The notes: generated by a model from the sequence alone, not told the origin. A DNA stretch of 64,000 nucleotides from Mucidula mucida (GCA_015501055.1 JADNYV010000143.1:32535-96534), one strand, 5' to 3'. Positions 47,800-59,500 are shown, numbered from the stretch's first letter. Made by a program: numbers and translations.

Positions 47800-49341
47800 A
47801 TGCTCCCCGAATTTCCAAGCGATGCTCGCGTCCTCTTACAACGCCCCGATCCAAACCAGCCATTTTGCGAAAAAGCGCGCGTCATACAAAAGTACATCCG
47901 CAAACTCGAGAGGCCCGTCATGCCCAATCACGAACACCCGCTCTGCGATGTGTACAATGACGACGTGGCGGTTGGCATAGCGTGTATCTCCACCATCCGT
48001 TGGGAGATAAGCGAGGTGGACGCTAAACTCCCCCGCGCCATCCACTCGCGCATTGGATCTATCGGTGCCCCTCTACTCGAATGGTGTCTGTGGGTCCTCA
48101 AGGACATGTCATTCGCGTTCAGCAATTGCCACGGACACAATACCATACGCGTTCCCGCGGCCAACGACGCGCTTGTCGTTCTCAATTCATTTATCAGCGA
48201 CCCGAGAGGTCTGCAGCTCGTTCTGCGCCGCAAAGCAGTCGTCGTGGATATCGTCGTGCACGCCTGGGCATCGGTCGCTGGGCTCGCAATATGCCGCGAC
48301 GCTGTCGTTCCTGTAACGCTCCTCCTCGACAAGCTGCATAACACACCCCAGTTACACGACCGGGTTGTTGAGAGTCTCGCGCAGTACACGCCTGCCGTGC
48401 CTCTACAGATTATCCGCCACATCGCTGCGTTCTCGCATCGGGACTTTGAGCCGCTGCCGCCGGATCCAGCGCTAGAAAGGGCACCTGTCGAGGTGCACAT
48501 CGATCTCCTGACGCAGCTTTGTAGAATCCACCATGCTACCATTCTAATGACACATAACGGTCCAACGTGGATGTGCCGTGCGTTGGCGCGGGTGCTCACG
48601 ATCCCGTTTGAGGACTGGGAGGGCACTGGGGAGATGCTGATGAACCCCTTCATGACCATTCTGGCGTTCTTCAAGACTCTGTTCGAGTTAGATCCGTCGC
48701 TTGTTTCGATGAAGGCCGCACTCCGTCATCAGCTCGTACGGTCCCTAGTGCGGTGTCTCTCAGAGGTATCGAGGCAGAAGCGACTCGGCCAGGGTTACAT
48801 GAAAAACCCTAGCTGTGCGCCAGTCCTCGATGCCGTCATTCTACAAGTGTGTGTTGGTGTCAGGACGAGTGGCACTATTCTTCGCCTGGCGTGCCGCGCG
48901 ATGGATACGCTGAATCTGGCGGAGGAAGAGAACGAGCGCTTCATATCCAAGGATGATGAGTCTGCGATGTCGTGGGCGGCGTGGGATGTGCTGAAGGACA
49001 GTATCTCCAGGGCTAGGATGGAGTGGGTTGTTGATCCGAACGTGCGGAGTGGTTGGCGTTGCATGAATCCACTGGTAGGTCCACAGCTGATTCATACTAT
49101 TCGTCAGCCATGATTCATGTTCATCTTCTAGTGTTCTACGCCTTATGCACATCGTCTCAAACGGTGCACGGAGTGTCAGTTCTTGGTTGTGTGTTCTCGT
49201 GCATGTCAGAAGTATATGTGGACCGCGCTTGATCATCGGTCGCGGTGTTTTAATTTCGCGAGCTGCTCTTTGGCTGTGGAGCAGAACGATGAAGGGCATG
49301 ATGGTAAAAACTGTCGTTGTCAGCGGTTTACCTTGATCTGA
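47800..49341 (+). CDS. MYND-type zinc-finger protein 2
   Basis: Exons 47800-49074 and 49132-49341 with a 57-base intron give 494 residues. It is a clear paralogue of MYND gene 1 (for example LPRAIHSR, GVCGS-equivalent region and RPVMPN), with the same exon plan and an identical length of second exon (210 nt). The finger reads RCMNPL, then CSTPYAHRLKRCTECQ and VCSRACQKYMW with final H and C, so all eight ligands are kept. Pseudogene Ubl-F lies downstream in convergent orientation, as Ubl-D does for MYND gene 1. Function unknown. Confidence 0.85.
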
Positions 49342-49440
49342 ATGATATATTTCTTCTGGTACTTACTGGACGTACATTTACTTGACTCTTTCTTTAAGTA
49401 GCTGATTGCATTGTAATATAAATGATAACTGTAGCCGTTT

Positions 49441-49808
49441 TCAGATAACCTCCATACCACTCCATTCAAGAACCCGAAAGAGAGCAGGATCTTCTTGCCG
49501 CTCATGCGTCCACACAAACAGCATCCCGCCAAAACTCAACGTCCTCAAGCGCGCGCCGCCGTCGAGCCCTCCCAAACAAACCAACTCTTATGTAGCAACT
49601 TTCCTGAACACCATAGACAACCTGTAACTACGTCTGGCATCGGTGTAACATCCATCGGCGCAGCGCGACTATAAGGAACGAAGCGCAGCGCAAAGTATTC
49701 GTGCTTGAGAATAGCGGGGAGTCAGTACCTATAGAGACTGGGGTTTAGACAACGTGAAGGCAGAGGACTGTGAGAGGCGCGGTCACATTATAAAGAAAGT
49801 CCTCACCT
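49441..49808 (-). pseudogene. Ubl-F: 3' end fragment of a double-ubiquitin-like gene
   Basis: Matches the last exon and the intron before it in the other Ubl genes (AATGGAGTGGTATGGAGG and TATAAAGAAAGTCCTC on the respective strands), with small deletions and a frameshift near 49510-49620. The match stops at about 49808, where relic R4 begins. Confidence 0.7.
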
Positions 49809-50300
49809 CGGTGGCGACCCGACAGTTGACGTTTGTGGTATCCATGGGCGTGAGCGATGCTGGTTGCGGATAATTTGTTCCCAGAATGACGTTGGTCATC
49901 TGCAAACGTCGCTATCTGCTCCGTCTTGATAAGTACGCGAAGAGGCAAAGAAAGGGCCTACTTCATCAACTCGAAATTGGTTGAATTCGATGGGCGTCAA
50001 CGGTCAAACTTGTTGAGACGGGCACATTGGTGGAGCGGCAGTTATCTAGCGCGAAAGCTCGCTCATATCCTCTAACTCTTGTTGATAAAGGAGAAGACCT
50101 AAATCTGGAAGATGTCTGCAATGGACTACCGGAGATATTCGTACATGGCGGTTGCGTTGAATTTTTTGGGCACCCACTTGGAGTTTGTGTGGTACAGGAC
50201 TTCCCATTTCTGATCAATACAGAAGCGTCTAGGTTAGAGTGGTCAACACGAAGAACGGCGAGCAGACTGAGAAATGGCTTCCGACAGCCATCATCCACAG
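49809..50300 (+). pseudogene. Relic of repeated gene family R, copy 4 (internally deleted)
   Basis: Keeps the CATGGGCGTGAGCGATGCTGG start block, the GGGCGTCAA block and the LPEIFVHGG/GHPLGV block, but lacks the middle blocks that lie between them in R1 and R3. One 92-residue frame (50027-50305) is open by chance or recent decay. Confidence 0.5.
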
Positions 50301-50411
50301 ACTAGCGGTCCCTCGAAGAATTGGTGGCGAGTGTGAAGAATAGAGATTGTCATACTCGATTGGGGCTCAACGCAAGTCTAAATTTACAGAACGTTAACGG
50401 GACTGCGGCGA

Positions 50412-51800
50412 CTACTGCCAAGTCTTTTCAACTTCCAAGATAGACGTGATAGTATCCGTTATCATCTTCTCCCAGCCAATGTACTCCTTGATATCAAGAA
50501 CCTCCTTCGCATAGCTCACATCAGTCGTGGACGGCTCGCCAGACATTTCAGGCGCCTCATCGGTAGACGGAAGCCTATCCTTCAACTGCGGTATAGTGCG
50601 TGCAAGGTACTCCGCTGCCTGCTTCCAGGTGAACCAGCCTGCAACAATAACGAAGCGCTTTCTTCCGGCGGGCGGTATCTCAAGCGCCCGCACATGCGCC
50701 TTTGCCACATCACGAACATCGATGGCATGAGGCGCCATTTGAGGTGGGAGTTCACCTCCTTGAATAAGGCCGTACGGGAGGATGTTGGCGCCGAGTCGGG
50801 TGGGGTTCGGCGGAGCAGGGAAAGTTGATTCTAGGGGCCCATAGACGAATGGGGGGTTGACTAGATAATGTTAAGGTTATGAGAAGACGCATAGTGATAT
50901 TATGGTCACGCACTTGTGGCTAAGTCGATGCTGGGATGTTCTTCGATGAACTGCCACGCTGCTTTTTCGGCTAAGAGTTTAGAGGCAAGGTATACCCATA
51001 AGGGGTCGTGCTCCCCATTCAACGTTTCTTCCTCAGTGACATCGCCCCAGTCCGTAGAAGGAAGCGGCGTCAGTGTGCCACAAACTCGAGAAGGACTCGT
51101 AGTACGTACCTTGGTTGGTCAGGACACGGCCTTGGAAAGCTTGCTTCATGTCAGCTGTTGGCTCGCGTCAAATTGTCCTGGGAATCACGTTCAACTGAAG
51201 CAGCGCACGATCAAGGAGTGTTCCCCAGCTGCTGGTTATGACGATCTTCTGGATGCCTGCCTTCAAAGCGTGTTTGAGGACGTTGATGTTTCCTTCCTTT
51301 GCGGTCTGTGTAATGCTAAGTTGGAGACCAGTAAACTTGGCGAATGTATAGTATTGTAACTCACACGCAAAGCAACTTCCGGGGTAGCCTGTCCTGCTAG
51401 AGGTGTTGCGGTATGAATAATGGACGCTACGCCTGGTGACAACAAACGATGAGACAACCAGACAATCGAAAGGCAGAGCAACTAGCCTTGCATCGCCTGG
51501 GTCAGATCATCTGTGGCGATATCATTCACAGAGACTAGCGAGAAGTTGGGATGTTTCCCAATGGGCGCATCCTTGAAGGAAACGATTTTTCCGCGTCGCG
51601 CAGTTCTACGACCTATGAAATAGGCCGCGGAATAGCCTAGCAAGAAACGTACCCTCGAACAGCGTATCCCTCGTTCAGGAGCAACGTTATGATGTGAGCG
51701 GCGATGAATCCGGTGGCGCCGGTAACCTACGGGGGTGTTCAGTCATGATGCTCGTACCGTGAAAGGAGAATATACAGACTAGGACAAGAGACTGAACCAT
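50412..51800 (-). CDS. NAD(P)-dependent epimerase/dihydroflavonol reductase-like SDR
   Basis: Eight exons (51780-51800, 51653-51726, 51487-51605, 51365-51432, 51209-51305, 51110-51154, 50914-51051, 50412-50860) sum to 1011 nt and 336 residues, the usual size of extended SDRs. The nucleotide-binding motif VTGATGFIAAHI and VRGTARRGK, the KIVITSSWGTLL strand, the YLASK catalytic Tyr-Lys pair and NPPFVYGP are present. Two oddities: intron 3 appears to use a GC donor (CAAG|GCTAGT), and the acceptor before exon 7 reads CTACGG where CTACAG is expected, which could damage splicing. Substrate unknown. A decayed copy lies at about 59000-59500. Confidence 0.82.
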
Positions 51801-52606
51801 GTCCAAGAAGTAGTGAAGCGAAGAGTCGGGGATGGGCGACTCTCCTTTAAATTGTGTACGTGCATGAGAGTTTGGTTACCCATATCCACACCCGGAAGTC
51901 TCGGCGATGATAGATATATATTGAAATGCCCACACAGTCATGGCTGAGCAGGATGCCGAGATGATCTTACTAGTAGGAGCCGTCGAGGAACTGAGAAAAT
52001 CAGATAACCACCTCTGACCATAATCAATGATTATCAGTGGGGTTTGTGCGTGACGATAAACGTCGCTACGGCCTTGGATGCGCCATTAGTACTCGCTCCG
52101 TGTCAAGGAAAGCTGGTGTTGTCTTGTTGACCCAGAGAACGCCGCCCTATGAGCATACTGCCACGGCTGAAAGAAATATCGCTACGAATAGCTTATCCCT
52201 CGATTTTGATTGGCCGTCGGATCGTGGACCGTGGTGGAAAGAATGCACATTTTGAGCACGTGATCGAATGCACCTCCTAATATTTGACTGTCACTCGCGT
52301 GGAATCCGACTACGTTGTTGCGCCGAAGGATCAATCGATCCTGCGGCTTGTGGCCTCCATAACCGAATTTGCTGGCATAAGGGCTTGTTGATGCAGGCGG
52401 TCTTGTAGCTCACCTAACGACTCGGAGCTTATCGTCATCAATAAGCTGTGGGCCTACTAAATTACTTGTCGTAACGCACTGGTCGCCAGGCCTCATCATC
52501 AAGTGGTTCTCTTACATGAACAGATTGACGAATGTTTGATACTTACATTCATGCAACAAAGATACGATATTCTCCAATCTGGCTATACCTATGCGCCGAT
52601 CGCTGA
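51801..52606. other. Intergenic, no gene recognised
   Basis: Promoter of the reductase on the left (TTTAAATTG near 51846) and 3' side of the F-box gene on the right. No coding chain found. Confidence 0.45.
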
Positions 52607-54336
52607 CTACCACAACGTCGCTCTGATCCCGTTCTCCTTCATCTGACCCATGCAATCTAACACCTCAAACTGGAGCTCACCGCCCTTCCGGATGCCAAGG
52701 ACCACCGACTTTAGCGCTGACCCAGCCATTCTTGACTGCAGCATGGGGACCAAATCTGCCGACGGCTGTCGATCTGCCGCCCAGACCAACTTCAGCGACT
52801 CGAGCTTGGGCAAAATACCGCCCATCTCAGGCGCACTACAAAGCTCAAAGAAATCGGGATCACTGAGAAGCAATGGTCCACGCTCTCCGGCTTCGCGAAT
52901 CTCAAGAGTTTCTAGCTCGGGCATCAAATATAACAAGGAAATGATGGCGCGCGCGAACGAGTCGTCGAATACTCTTTCCGGACCATCCCCGATCACGTAG
53001 AATGAAAACGCAGTGATTAGGCATTTCGATCTTGTTATCATGGCGAAAAGCGCGCCCAAGATGTTTGGGTAACCAATGTTGTTCTGGTCATCAGTAGTCT
53101 TGCGCCAGCCCCCCCGGGCGTGCATAACGCAACCTACTTCAATTTCTTTCAGGGTAGGAGCGGATATGGCTTCGAGATACCGCGCTAAATTGTCGTTCCA
53201 ATATTCAGGTGCCAGTCTGAGAGTTGTGAAGTTGCTAGTCACGATACTCGCCGCACCCGGCCTCCCAAAAGAGAGTAAATCTTGCACATAGAGTTGCAGT
53301 TCCGCTTTCTTACCATCGCTGAAGAAATCTGCAGGCAGCGAGTCGAGTACGTGCAAGTCCGCGTGCTCGAAGATGATGGTTTCGAGCTGTTTCCAAGGTA
53401 AGCCCCGAACAGGCCAAAAAGATGTACCAGAGTACCGGTAGCCATATTCATTGGAATATCGGAAGGTTGTGAGCTTGGGGGCCGATTCGAATATTTTCGG
53501 CAGGTAAATTAGCACATCGTAGACATGCGGTACTGTCAACCTAACGATTTCAAGCAGTTTGGGTGTAATAGGGTTCCTTTCGCTCTGGCCTTGCGGAGTT
53601 ACAGCCTGAAGAGCGCCTTGTAGTAAAGTTTCGAAGGGCCTCAGTTGATCAAGAGGCATCTGAAGGCAAATGTCTTTCCACCGTGGAAGCGCTTGACAGA
53701 CCCTGCTCAAGACAGCCTTGAAATATTCCTCCGTTTCTTCGTAGACGTCGTGGGCTCCGGCGGGAGGACGTCCATGATAAATGTCCTGGATATGTACAAT
53801 CAACGGAAGGTCCGCACTGAGGGACAGCTGATGATCGACGACCGCAGGAGAGCACTTTCTAGACCCGAGATGGATGACAGTCCAGAGGGAGGGAGTCTTC
53901 AGAAGAATGTCACGCCACTGTGAGCACACCACTGCAAGAGTGATGGGCATTTCATAGCGCGTAGAGTTCTCAGGAATGGGCGTGTGGCAGAAGTGGTAGA
54001 ATTTTTACGCAAAACTTCTGTAGGAAGACCGCGGATGGGAGAGGGACTGATAAACTGGCGAGCACGGGCGATATTGTCGGTAAGACAAGTGTGGCGGTCC
54101 TTCAACGTGCGTAGGAGAGTTTCGATTCGATCAATCTTGGCTGCAAGTGCAGCTGGCTCGGCGGACCGTGCAAGGAGGTCCTTCTCGATCGCGCGGACGT
54201 CACTCTCGGAAGGCGTGCAAAATGCCCTCAGGCCGCTGCGTTTATAGAATGGGGGGATGTACGGCGTGCCAGCGAACGGGATGTCATTGTGGCACTGAGC
54301 GCAGAGTCCGATATGGCTGGGCGCAGATTCAGCCAT
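52607..54336 (-). CDS. F-box protein with coiled coil and Leu-rich region, one frameshift
   Basis: From MAESAPSHIG the first part (to about 54010) has a CxxC pair (LCAQCHND), AFCTPSESDVRAIEK and a coiled coil (AALAAKIDRIETLLRTL). The F-box starts at PIRGLPTEVL. Here a run of five T on the plus strand (54002-54006) is one base short: with one more base the frame would run straight into the HTPIPE... and CSQWRDILLKTPSLWTVIHL half of the F-box, which is open to the stop at 52607. The rest is Leu-rich repeat-like. So it is either a young pseudogene or a homopolymer sequencing error. F-box proteins recruit substrates to SCF ubiquitin ligases. A divergent paralogue starts at 54711. Confidence 0.7.
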
Positions 54337-54710
54337 GAGCTTAAAGGGCAAGAATCTTAATGTGGCGCTAGTGGATGCTGGTGGAAGGGAAGAAAGGACA
54401 ACCAGTGCTGTCATATCTTTTTTGTTTTGATTCTAGAGCACTGCCTCGCAAGATAATAAAGCACGTCATGTCATTTAATCATAATAATCGCCTTCCTTCG
54501 AAATCAAGTTCAATCAATGAGGCGGTGCAACGCAATAAAAGATGTGACAGCAGCGGCCCGGGTCCTTTGCTCCGTTCCACCATCATCCCCAAACGCCACA
54601 TCGATTTCGCTCTACTGTGCCACTAACCAACAAATTCATGGGTGGCCGAAGCATCTTCATGCTAGCCTTTGAGTATGTCATGAAAGTAAGTTTACTTACA
54701 GCTTTTTCTG
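54337..54710. promoter_or_regulatory. Divergent promoter between two F-box genes
   Basis: A 370-base gap between the paralogues. A possible first exon and start of the plus-strand gene lie at 54638-54690 (GTAAGT at 54685), but no acceptor gives a good intron. Confidence 0.35.
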
Positions 54711-56501
54711 TTGTTTCCGTCGTGTTCATGTAGCACTGAGGCGCTGTACATCTTGCGCCACTTATACTCAGACGTCAAGAGACCTACTCAGGGCGCCAGC
54801 TACGTGGAACTATGCAATTGGTGCTGTCATGCAACCTTGGTTTCACCCTACACTCCCTCCTTCTATGGTAATAGAGTCTCGAGGGCATTCTGCACGCCTT
54901 CCCAGAATGAAGTGCGTGCGATCGAAAAGGAATTCATCGCAGCGTCCGCCGAACTAGCTGCTCTCGGTGTCGAGATCAATCGCACAAAGTCCCTGCTACA
55001 GACTTTAGAAGACTGCTATATTCGCCTTAACAGCCCCATCACCCGCACTCGCCAATTCATCAATCCCTCTCCCATCCGCCGTCTCCCTTCCGAAGTGCTG
55101 TGCATCATTTTCCTGCATTATTGCCACACGCCTGTGCCAGAGGACCCGATGCGCTACGAACTTCCTTTCACTCTCGCTGTGGTGTGCTCACAGTGGCGAT
55201 CCATTCTTCTGGATACTCCTTTCCTATGGACCGTCATCCATCTCGGGCCCATGAGATGTTCGCCTGTGATTGTTGATCACCAACTAGCTCTCAGTGGATG
55301 CCTTCCGCTGTGTCTACACATCCAGGGCCCTCTTGATGGACGCCCTTCCGCCGGAGACCACGCCGTCTACGAAGAAACGGACGACTACTTCAAGTCTGTC
55401 TTGAGCAAGGTCTTCAAAGCACTTCCGCGATGGGAGGAGGTTTACCTTGAAATCCCAATCAATCAACTGGAAGCTTTCGAAGTATTACTTCACGGCGCCA
55501 TTCAACCTATAACTCCGCAAGGCCATAACGAAGTCGACGACAGGAGCCCGCTTACGCCCAAACTGCTTGAGGCCGTTACTCTGAAAGTGCCGGATGTTTC
55601 CAGTCTTGAGGCGCCTTGCCTGCCGACAATATTCGAGTCGGCACCCAAGTTCAAATCCTTCTGCTTCTGCAATGAGGACGACGACACGTTCACTGGTCAG
55701 AACTTTTGGCCTTCTCGAGGCATACCTTGGAAACAGCTGGAAACCATCATTCTTGCGAACCCCGACTTGGACGTACTCGACCGGCTTCCCGCGGAACTTT
55801 TCGCAGATGGTAAGGCAATCGGACTCGAACTCTACTTACAGCATTCGCCGGCCTATAGGAGGTTCCTCACTCCTGTTGTGATCAGCAAGTTCACGTCCCT
55901 CAAACTCGCACCTATCCACTGGAACGGCGAATTACCGTATTACATCGAGGCGCTATCCACCACCACTCTCGAGCATGTGGAGGTGGGCTGCTCGATGCAC
56001 GAGACCGAGGTCTGGCGAGAGACTCCAGATGGCCAGAACAATATCGGCTACCCCAACATCTTAGATGCCCTTTTGGCCACAATTGTCAATTCGAAATGCG
56101 CTCTAAAGTCGTTCACGTTTTATGTTTTTGGGGATGCTCCGGACAAATCGTTCGATGATTCATTCGCACGCGCCATCATCGCCTTGTTGCGTGTAACGCC
56201 CGCGTTGGAAAGCCTCAAGATTTGCGAAGGCATGGAGCGTGGACCATCGCTTTTCGGTGATCCCGAATTCTTTGCGCTTTGTGAGACGGGCGGACTGTTA
56301 CCTCAGCTCGAGTCGCTGGAGTTGGTTTGGGCGGGGGATCGAAAGCCGCCTGTAGGCTTGATCCCTATGCTGCAGTCAAGAATGGGTGGGTCAGCGTTGA
56401 AGTCGGTAGTCCTTGGCGTTGGGAATGGTGATGACCTCCAGCCGCAGGTTTTAGATTGCTTGCGTCAATTGAGGGAGAGTGGGATTCGAGCGTCGGTGTG
56501 A
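54711..56501 (+). CDS. F-box protein with coiled coil and Leu-rich region, 5' end uncertain
   Basis: Open for about 596 codons without a suitable ATG at its beginning, so a short first exon must lie upstream or the 5' end is damaged. The protein parallels the minus-strand gene: LCNWCCHAT, AFCTPSQNEVRAIEK, a coiled coil (AALGVEINRTKSLLQTL), the F-box (IRRLPSEVLCIIFLHYCH ... CSQWRSILLDTPFLWTVIHL) and a long Leu-rich C-terminal part (TTLEHVEVGCSMHE, ALESLKICEGMERG, QLESLELVWAG) up to TGA. Intact from the F-box on. It would act as a substrate receptor of an SCF ubiquitin ligase; the target is unknown. Similarity to its neighbour is about half of positions. Confidence 0.78.
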   Translation: MFPSCSCSTEALYILRHLYSDVKRPTQGASYVELCNWCCHATLVSPYTPSFYGNRVSRAFCTPSQNEVRAIEKEFIAASAELAALGVEINRTKSLLQTLEDCYIRLNSPITRTRQFINPSPIRRLPSEVLCIIFLHYCHTPVPEDPMRYELPFTLAVVCSQWRSILLDTPFLWTVIHLGPMRCSPVIVDHQLALSGCLPLCLHIQGPLDGRPSAGDHAVYEETDDYFKSVLSKVFKALPRWEEVYLEIPINQLEAFEVLLHGAIQPITPQGHNEVDDRSPLTPKLLEAVTLKVPDVSSLEAPCLPTIFESAPKFKSFCFCNEDDDTFTGQNFWPSRGIPWKQLETIILANPDLDVLDRLPAELFADGKAIGLELYLQHSPAYRRFLTPVVISKFTSLKLAPIHWNGELPYYIEALSTTTLEHVEVGCSMHETEVWRETPDGQNNIGYPNILDALLATIVNSKCALKSFTFYVFGDAPDKSFDDSFARAIIALLRVTPALESLKICEGMERGPSLFGDPEFFALCETGGLLPQLESLELVWAGDRKPPVGLIPMLQSRMGGSALKSVVLGVGNGDDLQPQVLDCLRQLRESGIRASV

Positions 56502-57240
56502 TAGTCTTTATAGCATAGTCTAATAAGAATGGTACTGTATCCTCTGTTGCAAACACATTATAGGCATTTGATTTGAGAGGATATAATATCGTAACTGGTA
56601 CGCGATTGATTTGTAATCGGTGATGCTTGTCTTCGACCGCCATCACCCGTGTTGCCAAAGGGCTCAGCAAACACCACTGAACTCTTGCCGAAAATGTCAA
56701 AGGCGCCGGTTTACCGATCCCAGTTCGTCGAGCCGCGGCAGCACCACTTTCCTCCCATTGTTGACGCCAACACTTTTTCAAGCTGCTTGACCTGGTGGCT
56801 GAGGAATGCCGCGTCGAGTGCCTTGTATCTTGTGCGGTAGTGCCGCATGCGGGTCATCAGCACGATTCACGAGCATTCTTATCGCCACCAAGGACTCAGG
56901 CTTTCATTGTCTACGATTTATGCGCGCTTTGCGTTGACTATCTATTCCACGTTGTGACCTCAAGCTGTTTTAAAGGTGCACCGGATAACATAAAGGTCGC
57001 TGGTGCTTAACTGCGCACACAAGATCTGGTAGGCATCTCCTTTTAAGTAAAGCCAAACCTGGCATGACCTTTTATTTCAGCCTTGAACGTGGATTCGGCA
57101 AATGGTCGAATGTCAAAGTACCCATCAGCGCCGAACCAAGTCTGGACAAAGAATTCATTTGTATAGGATCTTGGATCAGCTGACATTGTATCCAAGAACA
57201 AAAACATCCTCGGTCAAAGCGCGAGTGGCCCTACCGCAAG
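56502..57240. other. Intergenic; right part is the conserved MYND promoter
   Basis: 56502-57040 shows no gene. 57045-57240 resembles the regions upstream of the other two MYND genes (CATGACCTTTTATTT, GGTCAAAGCGCGAGTGGCC), with more divergence. Confidence 0.5.
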
Positions 57241-57247
57241 TATAAGT
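57241..57247 (+). promoter_or_regulatory. TATA box of MYND gene 3
   Basis: TATAAGT 53 bases before the ATG, in the conserved CCGCAAGTATAAGT context. Confidence 0.6.
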
Positions 57248-57293
57248 ACAGCCCAATCCCACACCGTCGTCGTCCTCACACTCCTCCTGCAAA

Positions 57294-58838
57294 ATGCTTT
57301 CCGAAGTCCCAAGCGATGCTCTCCTCCTCGTACGACGCTCAGACCTTCCATTTTGCGACAAAGCGCGCATCATACAAAAGTACCTCCCCAAACTCGAGAG
57401 GCCCACCATGCCCGATCACGAACATTCCTTCTGCCATGCGTACAATGCCGACGTAGCGGTCGCCCTAGCGTGTATTGCCGTCATCCGCTGGGAAATGGGC
57501 GACACCGTATTGGGGGACTCTAAACTCCCCCGCGCTATCCACTCTCGCATGGGATCTATCGGTGTTCCCCTACTAGAATGGTGTCTGTGGGTCCTCAGGG
57601 ACATATCCTTCGCGGTCCCCGACTGCCTCGAACACAATACTAGGCGCATCAATGCGGCCACCGACGCGCTCGTGGTTCTCAGTTCATTTATCAGCGACCC
57701 AAGAGGTCTACAGCTCGTCCTGCGCCGCCATGAGATCGTGGACATTGTCGTGCACGCCTGGACATCGGCGGCTGGGCTCGCCTTTTGTCGCGACGCTGTC
57801 CTTCCTAATATCCTCTTCCTCGACAAGCTGCAAAGCGCACCTCAATTACACGACCTGGTGTGGAGAGTCTGGTGCGGTACACGCCTGCTGTGCCTATACA
57901 GATCCTCCGCCACGTTGCTGCGTTCTCTCATCGGGACCTCGAGACGCTGCCGGATCCCACCTTGAGTAGGCTGCCTGTGGAGATCCACATTCAGCTTATG
58001 GTACAGCTTTGTAACCTCCTGCCCACCGCAAGTGGTACTGTTTTCATCACGCACAAAGCCCCTAAATGGGTGAGCCGGGCGTTTGCGCGAGTGCTCACGA
58101 TCCCGTTCAAGGACTGGGAGGGCCCTGGAGAGGTGTTGATGAATCCCTTCAGAGTTATCTTGATGTTCTTTAAGAACTTCTTCGAGCTGGATCCATCGTT
58201 TATGTCGATGAAGGCGGCGCTCCGGCATAAACTATTACAGTCCCTTGTGCGGTGTCTTGCAGAGGTATCGAGGCAGAAGCGGCTGGGGCAGGATCGTATG
58301 AGAAGCCTGAGCTGTGCGCCAGTCCTCGAGGCCGTCATTTTGCAAGTGTATATTGGTGTTAGGAGGAGTGGCACTATTCTTCGCCTGGCGTGCCGCGCAA
58401 TGGATAGTCTGGATTTGGTGGAGGAAGAGAAGGAGCGGTTCTTGACCAATGATGCAGAGTCTCTAGGTTCTTGGGCGGCCTGGGATGTGCTGAAGAACAA
58501 TATTGCGAGAGCTAGGAAGGAATGGGCTGTTGATCCGAATGCCGTGCAGAGTGGTGGGCGTTGCATGAATCCGCAGGTAGGTCACAGCCAATGTTATACT
58601 GATATCTAATTTATGCATCTTGTATTAGTGTGCTGCACCTTATGCACGTCCTCTCAAGCGGTGCACAGATTGTCGGTTCTTGGTCGTGTGTTCTCGTGCA
58701 TGTCAAAAGTACATGTGGACCACGCTTGATCATTGGTCGCGCTGTTTCAATTTTGTGAGTTGCTATTTGGCTGTGGTACAAAACGACGAACGCCACGACG
58801 ATGAGAATTGTTGTTGTCAGCGGTTCAGATTGATTTAA
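57294..58838 (+). pseudogene. MYND-type zinc-finger protein 3, single frameshift
   Basis: Third paralogue. The frame from 57294 (MLSEVPSDALLL) is open to about 57857, where CTGGTGTGGAGAG stands for CTGGTTGTGGAGAG in the relatives: one T is missing. The second frame then continues (ESLVRYTPAVPIQIL) to the exon end at 58576, and the MYND exon 58629-58838 (CAAPYARPLKRCTDC, VCSRACQKYMW) is intact with all ligands. Exon lengths and splice sites match genes 1 and 2. It is either a very young pseudogene or carries a sequencing error. Confidence 0.8.
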
Positions 58839-58999
58839 ATGATATTCCATGTTGTATTGCTTCTAGTACTGGACTTGACATTTACTATCGCTCTTTCTCT
58901 ATACCTGATTCTCATACAGTGCATAATATACATGCTAATAGTAACTGGCACGTTACGAAAGCGTTCTTTCTTGTATATAATTGTGTGTCCCGTCGTTTC

Positions 59000-59500
59000 T
59001 GTGGCCAAGACAGCACTGGCAGTGTGCCACAGAACTCGAGGAACCTGGCATTGAAAGCTTGCTCCATCTCAGCTGCGGCTACTGTCACTGAATGTGTCGT
59101 GGGATTCAAATGCAATTGAAGAACAAGGAGTGCTGGATACAACAACCTTGTGTATGCCTACCTTTAAAGCACTGGGACATTGATGCTTTTCTCCTTTGTG
59201 GACTGTCGAATTCTGAGTTAATGTCAGTAATGTATGGCGAAAAAGCTCACACAAACTGCAACTTTCCGAGTGCCTTGTCCTGCTAGCGGTGTTCCTGTAT
59301 GAACAATGGATGCAAGTCCCGCCAAGGTTGATAATAGCCTAGTAGAGGTGTACCCTCAAACAGCGTATCCCTTGTTCAACAGCAACACTATAATGTGAGC
59401 GGCTTGGATGAATGCTGTCACCTGTGGCACCAATACTTAATCTGCAGTAATCATTCATCACAATGCTTGTACTATGTAAGGAGGATACACATACAGACTA
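59000..59500 (-). pseudogene. Decayed 5' part of the SDR reductase gene
   Basis: Matches 51030-51800 of the intact reductase in order: GTGTGCCAC and GAAAGCTTGCT (exon 6), AACAAGGAGTG and CTTTAAAGC (exon 5), TTCCGAGTGCCTTGTCCTGCTAG (exon 4), then CAGCGTATCCCTTGTTCA (exon 2). It has many small indels and lacks the 3' half. It lies just after MYND gene 3, as the intact gene lies after MYND gene 2. Confidence 0.65.
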
